Shown: positions 37,025 through 51,652, counted from the stretch's first letter. The stretch: 64,000 nt of DNA from Manduca sexta (GCF_014839805.1 NC_051124.1:6448001-6512000), one strand, 5' to 3'. A program made the numbers and translations. The notes: generated from the sequence alone by a model not told the origin.

Positions 37025-37390
37025 CATCCAGATGATGTCTGTTTGTTTACATTTTACCCACGTGTGACGTCATGCGCCGTGATTGGTGTTTCATTTGCCG
37101 TAAAGAATAGACTAAAAATATTATAATTATTGTATTTTATTTATTGATTTAAAAATACAAATCACAACTCTTTTACAAAAACAAATATGAGATAATATTT
37201 TTAATATTACAAACTTTACTTTAAACTGAATTTCAGATTTTTTGGTAATACCTGTCCGGTCCCCTATTGCAATAATTGGCGGATTTGTTAGCATAATAAT
37301 AAAGACTACAATACAATTTGAAAAACTGTCAGAGCTCCTTGAGCAGTGAGAAGCGACCTCGACTTCTGATTTGTCAGCGCTAAACAAACG
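37025..37390. repeat. Inverted module pair, right copy
   Basis: CCACGTGTGACGTCATGCG near 37060 and TGTCCGGTCCCCTATTG near 37253 mirror the left module about 1.1 kb away. Possibly two old copies of one dispersed repeat, or the arms of one fold-back element. The open minus-strand frame across it is judged non-genic. Confidence 0.35.
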
Positions 37391-39229
37391 AATTCCGTCT
37401 AAATGTTAATGCAAAATTAGAGAGAATAAGCATTCATGAAGTCAGTTTCCGGCGCAGTTGTTCAGATGAGAAAATATGATAAACCGCGCACATTCGTGGA
37501 TATTAACTTATCTGCTATATTACGTAGTAGGTACGTATATGCCAAATGTGCTTAATATATGTATGAGATACGTAAAGTACTTATGTAACGTTATTTCATA
37601 TTCCAACGAGCACAATGCTTAAATCAACATTTCTCTCTGTAAATTTTACTTTATTATTTGTCTATTTAGGGCCCGAATCGGCCGCGAGTGAAATTCCGGT
37701 TGTAGGACTCTTTACTAAAGCCAACCTGTGTTTTATTGCAATCCCACTATTATAAACTCTGACGAGTCTGGGAAGTAGCTAGTTAGTCGTCATATTAAGC
37801 CCAGCGCTGGGATATTCAAATGGTGAGTCCCCACACACAGGTCCGTTATTGCAAACAAAACCATCAATATTAAAACAAAGGCATTAGAATTCCTATGTCG
37901 ATCACGTACTTTAGCATTGATATAAAGTCTATATGGAAGCTATAAAAATACAATATCACATATTTAATGCCTATTCAGGCAGTAACATTTTATATGAAGT
38001 ACTTAAAAATGATAAGCGATATTCACTTCTTACCGTGACAACTAGAGGAGGTTCCATAACCAAGCATACACACATTACCCGATCAATGCTCCATAATCAG
38101 TTGTCAAACGCAAACTGGCGTCCCTGAGTCGGGTCCAAAAATTTACTGTGGAGTGGACGGAAATGAGGCGAGAATCTCGCATACGCGTTATGGAGTCATC
38201 TCATGACATACGGATCCGGGCTTATATTTGGTCAGTGGGAGACCAGAATAATTATACCATTCGAGTCTACCCGACTCCCGGTCAAAATATCCTCGGTTAT
38301 TAAATGTATGAAGAATTATGAATATTTTGTTGATAATAATGTTTGTAGCAATGAGTAAGTAGACATTAATGGCGAGATTCGAAGTGCTACTTTACGTTAT
38401 AGACATTTAATACTATTTTTTGAATGAAGATGAATGTTAGTTTTTCAACAGATTAGGAAATAACAAAATATATTCTTGTTAAAGGGTGAACAGATGTAAA
38501 ACTCGATAGAAGATAAGATTTCACGGCTCTATGTGACAAATGGTAAGCCTAAAACTGCCAGATACAAATTACAATACAAACTTCAATGTCACACGGGTTT
38601 ACAAAGTGTAAAGCTTGTTACACATGTGTAATTTAACATCTCGACTATTCTCGACGTTGATACAAGACACTGAAACTCAGAGTGTTGAATAGTTACGTCT
38701 ACATATACATCATTCTTGGAAACTTAAGATAGGAATGAACAATAAGGAATGAATAAGAAAATAAACTCCCATTAAAATCATTTATATGAATGCACAAACC
38801 AATTTAATACTCATATAAGTATTAGGTCAATCTGAAGCTCGATTTATAAAATTTTTCTTTGAAAACTAAAATGAGAACATATTTCAAAAGTTTGTTTTCA
38901 ATAATAATTAACCTAGTTATAAAAATCAGTGAAAATCGCAACATAAAACTTACGCCGAAGCGCTATTACTAAATATTGCAATACAGTCAACTTTTCTGAT
39001 GTGTGAGCAACTCATTCCATTCCAGAATGAAGCTATCAAAGATTGTCTTTTTATCCAAGAAAACAGGAATTTGTCAGGGCAAATTGTTTTGCGATGCTGC
39101 AGCGATAGTAGTACGATATCAATTCTTCTACAAAACTGTTATAAACATGTTGTTTAATTGATTAATGCGTAAAATAGTCACAATAATATACCTGAATGCT
39201 TTCATACACATATTAATCCCTTCCCAGTC
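37391..39229. other. Non-coding
   Basis: Blocks at about 37670-37830 and 38030-38300 are GC-richer than their surroundings and may be old repeats. No ORF of note. Confidence 0.4.
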
Positions 39230-39598
39230 GAATTTCAGCAACGGCGGCCAATCTCAACGAAGATGAGCAAGGTACGCAGGAGATATTATATTGCACCAGT
39301 GTGTGCGCAATACACAGGTGCTCTCCATGTTACTACACTCTCATAGTGAGTCGGCAATCCGACATGACCTGCGAAAGATCAGGCGCAGGACGAACGGCTT
39401 TACGTGTTTTTCGAGACACGAGGGTATCACACCGCCATCTTCCTGCCTCCGAAATGCGACTGAGTAATTTCTAAGACGGAAAATTCCAGTCATAATTATT
39501 TTTTGACTCAACCCGAGATTTGAACCCTTCACCCGAACTTCAGCGCGGTAGTCGTACTCGTAGCAGGTACATTTTACAATTACGCCAACGAGACAGTC
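39230..39598 (-). repeat. SINE family B copy 1 (tRNA-derived)
   Basis: Minus strand: head CTCGTTGGCGTAATTGTAAA, box B GGGTTCAAATCTC, then GTCTTAGAAATTACTCAGTC, GGTGTGATACCCTCGTG and TGATCTTTCGCAGGTCATGT. It is about two-thirds identical by eye to 58038-58375 over its full length. Confidence 0.65.
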
Positions 39599-42500
39599 AA
39601 GAAGCAGTCGAGATATAATTTATATAAGTAATATTAACTTAATTAACATGTGTTAACATGACTAAACACACTCTGCATAAACACATTAAATTTAAATGCG
39701 AAATATAACGGAAGCGCAGTAAACCTGAACCCCAAATCCCAATTTGTATGCAGCGTTAAGATTATACAAAGGACTGGACTGTTTAATTTCGTATCTCTAT
39801 TTCCCATTATGTTAATCTTGCATAATTGTTTATAGCATCAACGGTCCCTCCTTTAACCTTAAGTGGCTACCATGAATTAAGGAATAACACACCTGCTCCT
39901 AAGAACATGAAAAGCTTTTATCACTTCACTTAAATATATTTTATATCACTTGTACCAGAAATAACTTAATTAAAACTAAAATAATTAAGCAATCATCATT
40001 TTCTTTCTTCTCTTAGCGTGCCATCATTAATTCTAATTAATAAGAGCTCGTGAGCCGTTCACTCAAATTATGAATTTGCCGTTTTTATTAAATACAGAAG
40101 TGAATATAATTATGATGTGAGTAAAATAGCTCTATCAAGCATTAAATATTATGAAAATATAATTTGGAGTAAACCATAAAATCTATTTTGATATCATCTT
40201 AATGAATATATTATTAAATTAAATAAACAAGTTTCTGGCTGTTACTTTATGTATATATATATTTATATCATCTCTCTCTCTGTGTCTCTTATGAAAAGCG
40301 GGAGATAAATATTCAATTTGATGATTTATGTAGCAACATATCGTTGTTTTAATCTGGTGATAATCTGTTCTTACAAATCAATACTGATAGCTGATGGCCA
40401 GCCACATTTATTCTTTTGTAGAGTCGGATTTGTTAATAAACATTGATTTCACCGCGATCAGAATATTTTGGTCCGTCACCAATTCAGTAGCACTCTCTTT
40501 CACATTGTATTCTGAAATGTGTCTCGTGTTCGAATGTAAATAAAAACATTTCTCGCCTCTTTTGTCCAATTGAGCACAAAATATAACAATTATTAAATAT
40601 TTCGGGTTTTAAAAATCCCTCATAAAACAGCGAACCAGATAAAAACAAATCAGTCTTATCCGGTTCTGCCATGCTGGCACGAAAGAGTGCAAAACCAAGG
40701 CTGAGCAATAAATCACGGTTAAAAGGCTCATTCTGACCACTGACAAAGGCTCGTAGGTACGTGCGTGTGAAATTAAAAAAAACCCAGCCGCATTTCCTGT
40801 ATCCTGTCTCTGAGGGTTACGCGCCGAGTTTTAATCCACATCTAAACTTAGATTAATTCCTTTAGTTTACATATAACGATTGTATGTTTTACTTTACGCA
40901 TTTTGGAGGCCTTAAGTATATTACATTTTAGGAAGTTAAGAAATTGTGTGTCAAAGATATGTGTCAAATTAAGATGAGCGCTACGCCTAATTTCATTTTT
41001 TATTGCACCTGCTAAATGCAACTCAGTATTCAATACAAGCAGTTGAATAGCACTTATTAATCCAAAATATTGTGTATCAAAGTTCATTCAGAGGTTTATG
41101 TGTTTACTTCGAACAAACATTCAAACACATTGACATGTTCTTACAGCCGCCATCTCTCAAACGTTCAGGGAATATAAAAGAAAAAGTGTCACAAATACCC
41201 TCACAATAATATTTAAGTGGTAACAATATTTGTACGAATTAGGATTTCAAACGATGTAGATACAGCACTACATTTCATCGTGTATTTCTGTTCTAAACGT
41301 AGATTCCAGTCGAAATATATTTTCGTCCTGTTTACGTATTTTTTTTTACTAAAATCCTTTTCGGCTCTGCCAACGGTTTTTCTGTTTTATATATATGATG
41401 TGTTACATGATTTAATAGTTTTCAAAACTATTCGTCGTTTGTTGCTGATACGACAGCAAAAAATATTAAAAATATAACGGTACTAGGTTAACAAAATGTA
41501 ATACCATTCAACTATAGGTTAATACAAAACTTTTCAATTATTGCACCATCTACGACATGAATACTTGAATTACTTCTAAAATTTATTTAAAAAAAAAAAA
41601 CTGCAAAGGCATTGAGTATTTGATAAATATTTATAATCTTACTAAATTCCGGCGACTTCACTCATAGCCTCGTCCGCCACATAACTTACTTGATTTAGAA
41701 ACAAAAGCGAACAAATACAGTTTTTGGCATTATGCGTGAGTGTCGTTGTGTGGCAGGTTCGTTAGTCCACTATTTTGCACTCGCCATTCACCAGTTGAAT
41801 TGTACCCATCAGGGAAACGTTTTAACGCGATATTCGTTTACAAATTAAATGCAATGCTTGCAAATAGTCCACGCTCGACAGATCTATATAAGTTAAATCT
41901 AAATACTAAATTAAGCATAGAATTTGGATTTTTCGATTTGGACTATTATGAAATAGAAAACATTATGTAGTTTTATGAAAACTAAAACATTCTTCAAACA
42001 ACCTGAATTAAGTAGAATTATGATAGTAAGTACTTCCTTTTCAAAGTTAACTTCCTTAGAAAAATAAAAACCTTTAGAGTATTTTTAAATCGGCTCTAAA
42101 GGAGATTGATTTATAAATATTTTTATGGATTTGGTGCCTATTCACTGTGTCTAATTAATTTATTCTTAATTGATCTAAAGTTTTTTTTTATTATAATGAT
42201 TTTGGAGTAGATTATTTTTGCTTTTCTTTTAGTTAAAAGTTGTACTGACAAAAATGTCTAATACAAACATTTTATATTAAAAACGTTTTCAACCAAAACG
42301 AGTAGGGAATACGTTTTATATGATTTAACTAACAAGAGCTAACGAAGAGTTTGGCATTAAAAAAAATATGATAGGTAAAAAAAATGTTTCTGTGTTCTGA
42401 GATACAAACTTTCCAAAACTATAAGTAAATCAAATAAACTATAAGTAATTGACATCGGCATATATAACTCATGAACATTTACAAAATCAAAGTTAAACTT

Positions 42501-42849
42501 CTCCGCATTCAAAAAAATACCTAATGTTTTAATCATGACGATTTTCGAAGCAAACAGAAAAACTCTTTCACATATTTCGATATAATCTCATCCAACTTCA
42601 ATCCTTTGGACCCGAGCCAATGTTAATAAGCAGGGTTATTAAAAAGCATGACTCGCTGCAAAGTAACTTTGTGGTAAGTATCCAACAATCTTAGAACTAC
42701 GAACTCTTTATTGACTTGTAACGTCTGTTATTAGTCGAGTACAAAGTATTTCGTGTTTAATCAAGAGAGTGAACTGTTTTGTGTTTAAAACCAGTAACGA
42801 TGGCTTAAAGTTCTCATTAACTGTACTAACATAACCATTTTGTTTAAGA
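39599..42849. other. Non-coding
   Basis: AT-rich, with a short TA/CT simple tract at 40252-40290 and an A-run at 41590. No gene recognised. Confidence 0.45.
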
Positions 42850-43053
42850 CTAGCTAGCTAACCCGACAGACGTTGTCCTGTCTTCACTATGTATGCACGC
42901 GCGCATTATGTAAAATTAATATTGTCGTTAAGTTTTCTTAAATTTTCTAGGTCTCCGCGCATTTTTTTGAATTTTTTCTTTCATAAGAACCTTCATTCAA
43001 TCGGTCCAGCCGTTCACGCGTGACAGCGTGACCAAAGGAAATAGGGATTATTA

Positions 43054-43060
<7 letters not shown>
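42850..43060 (-). mobile_element. Helitron-like fragment with GACGTTGTCCTGTC terminus
   Basis: The plus strand begins CTAGCTAACCCGACAGACGT and runs to ATTATCTATATATA, so on the minus strand it reads TCTATA-like start to ...GTTAGCTAG end, fitting TC...CTAG. The interior has CGGTCCAGCCGTTCACGCGTGA, shared in worn form with 54447-54645 (CCGTTCAGCCGTTCTCGAG). Classification is tentative. Confidence 0.4.

Positions 43061-43129
<69 letters not shown>
43056..43129. repeat. (TA)37 microsatellite
   Basis: An uninterrupted 74-base TA run at the TATATATA end of the preceding Helitron-like fragment, from which it probably expanded. Its length is likely to be polymorphic or uncertain in an assembly. Confidence 0.95.
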
Positions 43130-43132
<3 letters not shown>

Positions 43133-43459
43133 ATGTTACTATGCTCTGTTGTAGTAAGTGTACTATTATTAGGTACCACTATGGGATGAGAATCATCATT
43201 TTCTTGGCTCATTCCCACTTCGCATGGGGTCAACTCCCCTAATATGTCAGCGTCAAGCTGTTATGTCTTGGGTTGTCGTTTCGGGTATTTTATTTTGTTT
43301 CAATGTTTTGGTTATACTGGTCCACCAGGTAGAGGGAGGTACTCGTCCTCCTATGTTCTCTGGAAGGCTAAATTTTAAATTTGTTCCCTCTTCTTGTCCT
43401 CTCTATCTTTTTGTCTTCTTTTCTTCTACTTTTATTTCTATGGGATAAGTATAAATCTA

Positions 43460-43959
43460 TCTATACTTATAATAAATCTGTAGAGAGGTCAATTCTGTAC
43501 GTGAAATATATTTCCAAAATAACTATCAGGGGGTGATTAGGGATCGATACTGATGCCAAGAATGCAATTAGTAAAATTTTTGTCTGTCTGTCTGTATAAC
43601 CGTTATAAAAACAAAAACTACTCGACGGATTTTAACGAAACTTGGTACAATAATTTTTCATACTCCTGAGCTGGTTATATTATACTTTTCATCACGCTAC
43701 AATTAATAGGAGCAGAGCAGTGAAGGGAAATGTTGGGAAAACGGGAGAAGTTACTCCATTTTTTAAGCTTCCGTCGCGTGTGCAACTTTAATGGTTAAAA
43801 GTTCCTTCGATTTCACCAGGATCCCATCATCAGACCCTGACCGGACAATCGGACCACCTGCATACCACCATACATTAAAAAAACATCCCGACAAATTGAG
43901 CACCTCCTCCATTTTTGAAGTCCGAAATCCACGCGGGCGAAGCTGCGGGCGGAAGCTAG
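43460..43959 (+). mobile_element. Non-autonomous Helitron-like element, 500 bp, copy 1
   Basis: Starts TCTATACTTATAATAAATCT after an A and ends GCGGGCGGAAGCTAG before a T, with no target duplication. It contains GTCTGTCTGTCTGTATAACC and TACTCGACGGATTTTAACG. The copy at 53656-54154 is about 95% identical by eye in opposite orientation. A frame of about 57 codons beginning MVKSSFDF is open in both copies, but it encodes nothing recognisable and is not called a gene. Confidence 0.75.
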
Positions 43960-43964
43960 TTTAT

Positions 43965-46900
43965 AATAAAAGGGTTGGACTACTGATTAAGTAGTATAAT
44001 CAAAAGCTGTTTATCTAGATTTCATACAAATTTGACTCAGTCTATTAGTCTTGTTCGCAGTAATAAAGGTGTAGAACCGGATCGGAAAGTTTGGTAGCTT
44101 CGAAACTTTAATATCAGTTTGATCTACAGTATTATATTTTTTACACTGTTTAATATTAAACACAGGGGTTTGAAAATAAGTAAATTAGAAGATCATTAAA
44201 TAATAAATCACCAACAACACCTACTTATCCAAATCCATTCAAAGGTTGATTAGAAAAATCGCCGATTGCCATAAAACCACCATTTGTAGATACTTCCTGT
44301 TTGTTCATATTCTCTGTTGTATATTTACATTCCTATAAGACTTAATGTACAATAAAGAGTTTAAATAATAAATAAATAATGATAATAATAACAACCATAT
44401 TAAATATGTAAACGTAAATATAAAAAAATATATAAATTACCATATTCCATAACATATTTCGTGATGATCGATGGGGTTGTGTATGTATTTCACAAGATTT
44501 CACACCCTGGAGTATAATTTATCACTGAAAGCTAAAATAATTATCTGTTGTAATACCTAACATACATTAATTTTAAGTCCGGTGTAATATTGGGATAGGT
44601 ATTATAATAATTATATTGCCATGCATCAATTATTGAACTTATAAAAAAAATATTATAAACTAAGTATGAATTACCCAGAAATATAAATGAAAACATAATT
44701 AAATCTTTTAAAAATATTATATTATATATAAATTTATTAAACGAATACAGAACATTTTTCTTTTATAGATTTGTATATTATATATATTTACACACACACA
44801 CACTCACGCCTTATATTCTTAAAGAGATGTGTTCAATTTGCGCATACCTAGACGTAAATATATTCCGTGTAAGCATAAAAACACCCAGCTCGAATATTCT
44901 AGAACCTTATTCAAAACATGACATATTACCCGATACAAAATACATTAATATATGGGCAAACAGATTCAATAGAGTTAGTTTCTATTAAATTTCAAGTAGC
45001 CAGCATTGAACATAAAATGGTTACGTTACTAGAGCCTATAAACGCGGGGACTCTTCATAAATATGTAATTTAGGGATATTGCTTTACTTATACGATCGGT
45101 GTTACGCAACCTTGATTCTTATCGATATCACGTTGAAATCGATTTTGGTTTGGTGTTTATTCTTAAATAGAACATCGTTTATTTCATCTTGCTTAATGGC
45201 AAACTCGGCCGATGAGCCGTGTTTTTATCACGCCCTGAGATACCTATTAAGATGTAGTTTCCATCTTATCTCGTAATTATTCTTATTTATGAGCAATACC
45301 TTGTAGAAAAATTCGTGAGGATTTCTAAAATTATAGCTGTTAATAAAATATGATCTAGTAATATCAAGATGATGTATGTTATTACCGTTTAATAAATTGA
45401 TCTTATTATTATGATTTACTCTAATCAAAGGTCCTTATTAAACAGGAAAACATTACGGACAGCTGTTACATATTAATAGGCATTTCACACGTGCTGAGGT
45501 AAAAAACAATTATTTTCAAATAAAATGAATATTATTTATACATTACGAAATATTAAAAAATATAAATAAATAACATTTGTAGTAAAAAAATAACCAACGA
45601 CTTTGCAAACTCTGCTATTCCGAAAAGTTCTCATGGCTAAGAGTTGAAAAATGACCGCTTTGAAACTACAGCGGGTAAATCGTTGTAAGCTAGTAGCAAT
45701 TAAGCCAGGGATAACCAAAGGTAAAGAGCTCGTAGAGCTGAAAGCACGTCCGATAACCGCAGTTGTCCAACTTCATTAAAGTTAAGCTTTGGTTGGCTGT
45801 TCCTAGGTATTGCAGCGACCGCCAATCAAACGCACGTTACGTTCTGGACGACGTGATCACAAAATTGAGATTTGCAGAATTATTTTATTGTTCTTTAAGA
45901 AATAACAATAAATTCTCGAATTATATAATCCATAAATAAGTGTATTGTTAAAGAGGTTTTAAATCAAGGATCCTCGCGACAGATCTTTACTCTTTTATAT
46001 CCACGTTGCATTTAATTCAATAGATTAGGGTTTTATTTCAAGAATAATACATTTTGAAGCCGGCGATAATTTTTACATTGTTTATCATTTACATACGCTT
46101 AATTTAAAATATATAGAAAGATATTACATATTTTTAGTCTAGGTATTTATTGTTACGATAATAAAACTTAGCAGTCCTAAATAGCATCACTGATCGAACA
46201 TAGTGATTAATTTTTTTGCCTAAATAAATGAGGTAAGTAAGAACATTATAGTTATATTACATGTATTTTTAGACCAGTTTACAGATTTTTCATGTTATAT
46301 CTTTACATTTTTTATATAAGATTCGACACGATGGAAGTATTCTTAGGAAAGAACAATTTGTAAGAAAACTTGTTTCGTGGACAATTTGTATAACAACCCA
46401 ACGTTTTCAGACGAACCACCCGGCTGATTGACTTTAAAAATAACAAGAAAAACAGCTCAAACATAAATTAATAACTTTGCCACTTGTAAAGTTTGCCATC
46501 TCTTCGAATTACAGCAAACACAATTCAACACCTGCGGGATTACTAAAATTGAACTTTGACCTTAAAATTAAGGCGCTCTGGGGCTTAATTTGTTCAAACT
46601 GAATGTGATTACTGATAAGTCATGGCGACAAATATAACTAGGATTGCATTTAAATCTACCTCTTATTTATGTACGGGTTTATGGAATTCTAGACATATAT
46701 TTCGTCAAGAATATATTTTTCTTTATGTAAGCTACAATTTGATTCATATTACGATGTTTAATTTTATAATGTTACATGTTAATGTATTGTTTTTTCGAGA
46801 TTTGATTACTTTTATCATTACACACTGTCCCAATGTTACATGTTTAGTTATTATTTTCTTGAGAATTAATTATCTATATCATGATGCACTTTCTAATCGC

Positions 46901-48225
46901 TAGCATCTAAAAAAAAAACATGAAATAAACTAAAAAACGTAAAAATGCACGTATGGCTGATTTTTCAATGGTCGGATAAAAGATATCCCTTAAATAAGTT
47001 ATAAACTGATCGAATATAAAGTGAGACGGATTGACATCTTTATACATGTACCTGTAATTTTTTTATTTGTTTGTATTGTATTTTATTGTACGAATAAATT
47101 TACTGCGCTCATTGTAAAATCATTCCTTATTATTAAAAATCCTAGCGACTTTTACACGGTTAAATAAACAATACCCAGTCACCACCTCCGAAAACATCGA
47201 ATAACAGATGTGCGCAATGTACGATTAGGAAACGTGGGCGGCTAGTAAGTAGGAATATGAGTATACGCCAGAGGCTATAACAATCGATATAACTCGACCA
47301 CTACCCACATTTACAAACTAGACGGCACTCGGAGAATTTACTTTTGGTACACGTGTGTTAGTTTCGTGGATTAGTTCTCAGTTATTTTGTAACAAAAGGA
47401 ATTAACATAATTTTCAGTGCGCAGTTGCTTATTGCGCCTCCGTTTAGGTGCACTATTGGCGCGAATGTGGATTTTATTCTATTTAATGAAAAACTAATTA
47501 TTGAAAAGCCACACCTGTGTGATAAACTCCTAATTGTGTAAATTAATGTAATAAATAGCGTTGAAGTTCCAAAACTTTATGTAAGCAATACATTTCTCTT
47601 TTACAAGTATTTTAATTTCGAAATAACTTCTTATATTCATATAGATACGGATGTTACTAACAACGCTAAGATATAAGGTACATACTAAATTAGACTTCAA
47701 TAGCTATAGTCATGATTCTAAAACTTTATTTTCTCATCTTCGCACCCTCCTCGAAGATAAAATCAAAATAAACGAACATTTCCCTTGAACGCGCTGTGCC
47801 GACATCAGAGTGCCAATTTAGTTTCCTCAATGCGAAGCCTTATATACGTAAAATGTTTAAATAGATATATCGCAGAGCTCGTGTTGACCGCACACGAAAT
47901 TAGTAGTACACCATTGCTCTTCCTCTACGTAACGACATGGAAAATGTAGAGAAATAGCTATTGATTTAATTTCTTTACAGTGTGCCACTAAAGAGTTACG
48001 CAAGACGCTAATTATTGGAAGTCGATAATTAGTACTTCTTGTACTATTCGATATTGCAAAGTTGAGTAGGCTTTAGTTAGATATTCTATTTAGGTAAAAT
48101 AAACAATAAAGTGAATTCATGTTGTTGGTCAAAATAAAATCCGAACGTTAAAAATATATTTCCTTGGTAATTGATATTAAATATGATGTTTTGTCACTAA
48201 TGAGGCAGAGGTTCGATTTATAAAA
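43965..48225. other. Long non-coding stretch
   Basis: An AATAAA-ended LINE-like tail near 44310-44385 and a CA tract at 44791-44806. A patch at 47330-47480 with CACGTG and a TCAGT motif could be a promoter, but no exon follows that I can link. Confidence 0.35.
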
Positions 48226-48455
48226 TTTTTAGGATTCCGTACCCCCAAAGGAACCCTTAGAAGGTCACTTTGTCTGTCTATCAAGACCCTTTTTCTCAGG
48301 AACGCGTAGAGTTATCATAAGAAATGTCTTACACTACTTTTGAAGGCAAAAAACCTGGAAACTGTAAAGATGTGCATATTTATATACTTAGTTACCTTAT
48401 ATAGAACTTTGTATGGAACCCTGGCGCGCTAGGCTAACTCGCACTTGCTCCTTTT
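48226..48455 (+). repeat. Dispersed repeat fragment (GGTTCCGTAC...GGAACCCT type)
   Basis: AGGATTCCGTACCCCC...AAGGAACCCTTAG, TTTGTCTGTCTATC, CTCAGGAACGCGT and, at the far end, GTATGGAACCCTGGCGCG...ACTCGCACTTG. This layout recurs in lepidopteran repeats as far as I recall. A smaller piece of the same type lies near 430-560 on the other strand. Confidence 0.45.
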
Positions 48456-51400
48456 TTTGTTAAAACTTACTGTACTCAGTTTTTCCAGTGAGATTTCTAT
48501 TTTCAGTAACATTTCCGCCTGTTTGCAGGATTTACAGACACCGAAGCCATCATGTCAGGACAATGGCCGGATATTTCGAAAATCTTCATTACCAAATTTT
48601 CCCATTGCATAAACAAGAAAAATTTACATAACCAATCCTATCATTGCTTTTCTTAGAAAATTAATTTGTCTAGTTATTATATCTACGAGAAGTAGGAAAT
48701 GAGAAAGAAATGTATATGTTTGAAAATATACTGAAAATGATCACTGAAAAGTAACTGTAATAGTCTGTAAGATTCATGTAAAAATAATGGACTACTTTTA
48801 TTGCGACAGCGATAAAAAATAAATCGAGCAGTTCGGGCTTCAGTTACTTAACGCTGTGTCATATGAGATATAAATATGCTATTCAGAATAATCCCTTACG
48901 ACTGTATTAAAAAGGATTTTAACTGAAATGTATTGTAGCTAATGCAATTTTTCTCTATAATTTATTCAGTTTTTAGTTCGTTGCAATTACATAATGTAGT
49001 TGCTAATTTTTTAAAGCTATATCTTTCTGCTAAACTATCCTTGCTATATTCTATACACATTATTAGTAAGTCTATCTGAACCCTTCTGCTGAATTAAACT
49101 CTTCTTTAATATGGTTCCATATACTACAACATAGAACCTCTTGCAATAATGAGACTTCCCGAACTAAATATCACTGCATTCAGTTTAACCTTACTCCATT
49201 AAAGCGAAGCAAAGCATTCTACATATTATGCTGTTAATGCTGCAAATACGGACAAAGGGCGCTCTTATTACCCATTTGTAGTGCACGCTCTCTCCTGTGG
49301 TTCTCTTCTGATTTCTTGTGCATTGTAGCTGAAGTTTAAATTGCAATTGCGAAAACATTACTATTGAACACTGGTGTAATTTTCTAAATTTGTTAGGCAA
49401 AAATGTGTCAACCCTACCTAGTAGGCTGTTGATTGGGTGTTTTTACGGCCCTTTTATACAATAAATAAGTAAAATGGTGTTATTGAGTCTCCAAAAATAC
49501 ATGATTAGGCTATACATCAACTTCATTCCCATCATCTTTTATCTTCAAGGCGTAGTTGCGTTTAAGTCTCATTAATTTCTTCCTGAGGTTAGGCCGATCG
49601 TGCAACAAAAAAATTGCTACAATTAGACGTTCTCACGATGAAGATTAATTAGGAAGCCGGCAATCAATCACTTCGAAGTGAAAACCTGTCCACATGTTTC
49701 ACGGTAGAGCAGAAACTACTTCGAGCAAACATGTACGGATTATACGTTAACGAACCTGCCCGTAAACTTGCCGACCATCCACTGACTGAGTTTAGTCGGA
49801 CACAAATGTTGTTTGTGACGTTGCGTTGGACTGTGGATCGAAGATATTCGTAATGTGGCTCCGGGCTTGCGAATCAATTTTAATTGACTTGTGAATTGAG
49901 ATCTACACGTTAGCTTCTGTAATAATTTAAGAAAAATTACTGGGAGAAAATACGTAATTTTTAACGTGTGATATATTTGTAATTATACAAATGTCAATCA
50001 AGAAATACCAACAATGGCAGTCCTTGAACTGATTATAAATAAAATTATTTCGTTGTTCAAGCCCTATCCGAGAAAACTTTTCGATAAGGTCTTATTCGCA
50101 CTCTACGAAAAGGTTATGACTTTATTTTTACTATGGATCAGCAATCCGATATCAATGTTTGCCTGACCTGAGATATGAGCCCTAAACTTTCCCGATTTCC
50201 AAAAAATAAACTGAGCTTTGTGCATATTCTTGTTTCACCACTAGCAAAATGAATACAAAAAGCTTCATTGCTAACATTTTCAGAAGTATTAGCCCCGAGC
50301 TCTAGAAATTTGAATTTTGTACAATATGACAAAAAATGAAAAACTAAAAAGTTTTTTCTTTCTAAATATAAAATTTTAAAAGGTTATTTTACTTAAGATA
50401 TGGTTTTATCTGTTGGCCACAAAACTGAGTAGAAAGCCTAAGTGTCTACTTACTGCTTTCATCATCAGACCAATAGTTCAATTGTGACTATATGTTTTAC
50501 GTACACCAAGTGACTCCGCTACATGTGATCGTAGATGGAATGGAGTCCAGTTAGACACTGTGTATCGTCAACCAATACTCTACCAGAGAGATGATTATAA
50601 TTCCTTACAAAACGGCATAGTATGCCGACTCTTCAAAACCACTGGCTGATTCCAGAACGCGACATACGATAGTGTCATTACGATGTCATTGTAATTAGCT
50701 ATTGTCTATACCCGTCCAGACTAAATAAATCCCAGCAGAGCTATGATACAATTAATTGAGTTGACATCATGAGCACTCGGGCACGTGTCCAATTAAGTTG
50801 ACAGACGCTCTTTATCTGCGAAAATAGGGACTAACCGCAATAGAATTCTCAAAAAATACGCTTAATTGTCTTCTGTGACCTTTGTAAGATAGTTCTAGGG
50901 ATGTATTACGAAAAATAATAGCTTGTTTTACTTGGACCGAAATATTTTTCATATTATTTGTTTGTTTCTTGAAAAAAATCCATTTTGTCTTCAATGTCTG
51001 TTGTTCAATTTTTAACATTAATAACTAAATTTTAATATAGTGTTTTAGTTATAAGTAGATAGTATCCTCAAGGCAATTGAGCAATTTTATTAAACTCTAA
51101 TAAATTAAACGCGGTAACTGAAAGTCGAACAACGTTTTGTTCAACAACTTTGTCAAATACTTCCCCAACAGTAATTCAAACTCAAATAATATTCATGCAT
51201 AAGATTGAACTAACTCGTCTAAGTTAGAGTGGATGTGTTCAAACGCTACCGGGATTATGATTAATATTCTAGAACCGTGCTAATAAATAACTTTCCGATA
51301 TTAGGCTACAATCTGTATTGAAATTGCTGGCTAAATAATTACTAAAATTTAAGTATAAGTAAATATAAACGATACTGTTGATATAGCTCAGTACTTATTT

Positions 51401-51652
51401 TATCGTAAAGATTTCCATGTACCATGGAACAATAAGACCCAGTTTTGCGGAACGCCTATTGTTTTCACTAAATATTTTTCCGTTGATCGCATATTCACAA
51501 TGAACAAATATTGTTCCAAAGGCTAAAATGATACGGTACCCTTTTCTATGATCTTACTTATTACAGAGTTGTTGTCTAAAAACTTTCAGTTGAGACTAGA
51601 TTTCAAACTCAACAATACACTCGACTTAAAATTATTTTATTACTTAAACATT
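48456..51652. other. Non-coding, upstream of the Ly6-like gene
   Basis: A block at about 50490-50660 (GTGACTCCGCTACATGTGAT...AGTATGCCGACTCTTC) resembles an old dispersed repeat. The region should hold the Ly6-like promoter, but no clear start motif was found. Confidence 0.4.

Noticed and set aside
43791..43994. 67-codon frame starting MVKSSFDFTRIP, also open at 53621-53824 on the minus strand
   Set aside because: It lies inside the two Helitron-like copies and runs past their ends into different flanks. The shared part reflects recent common origin, not a selected protein.
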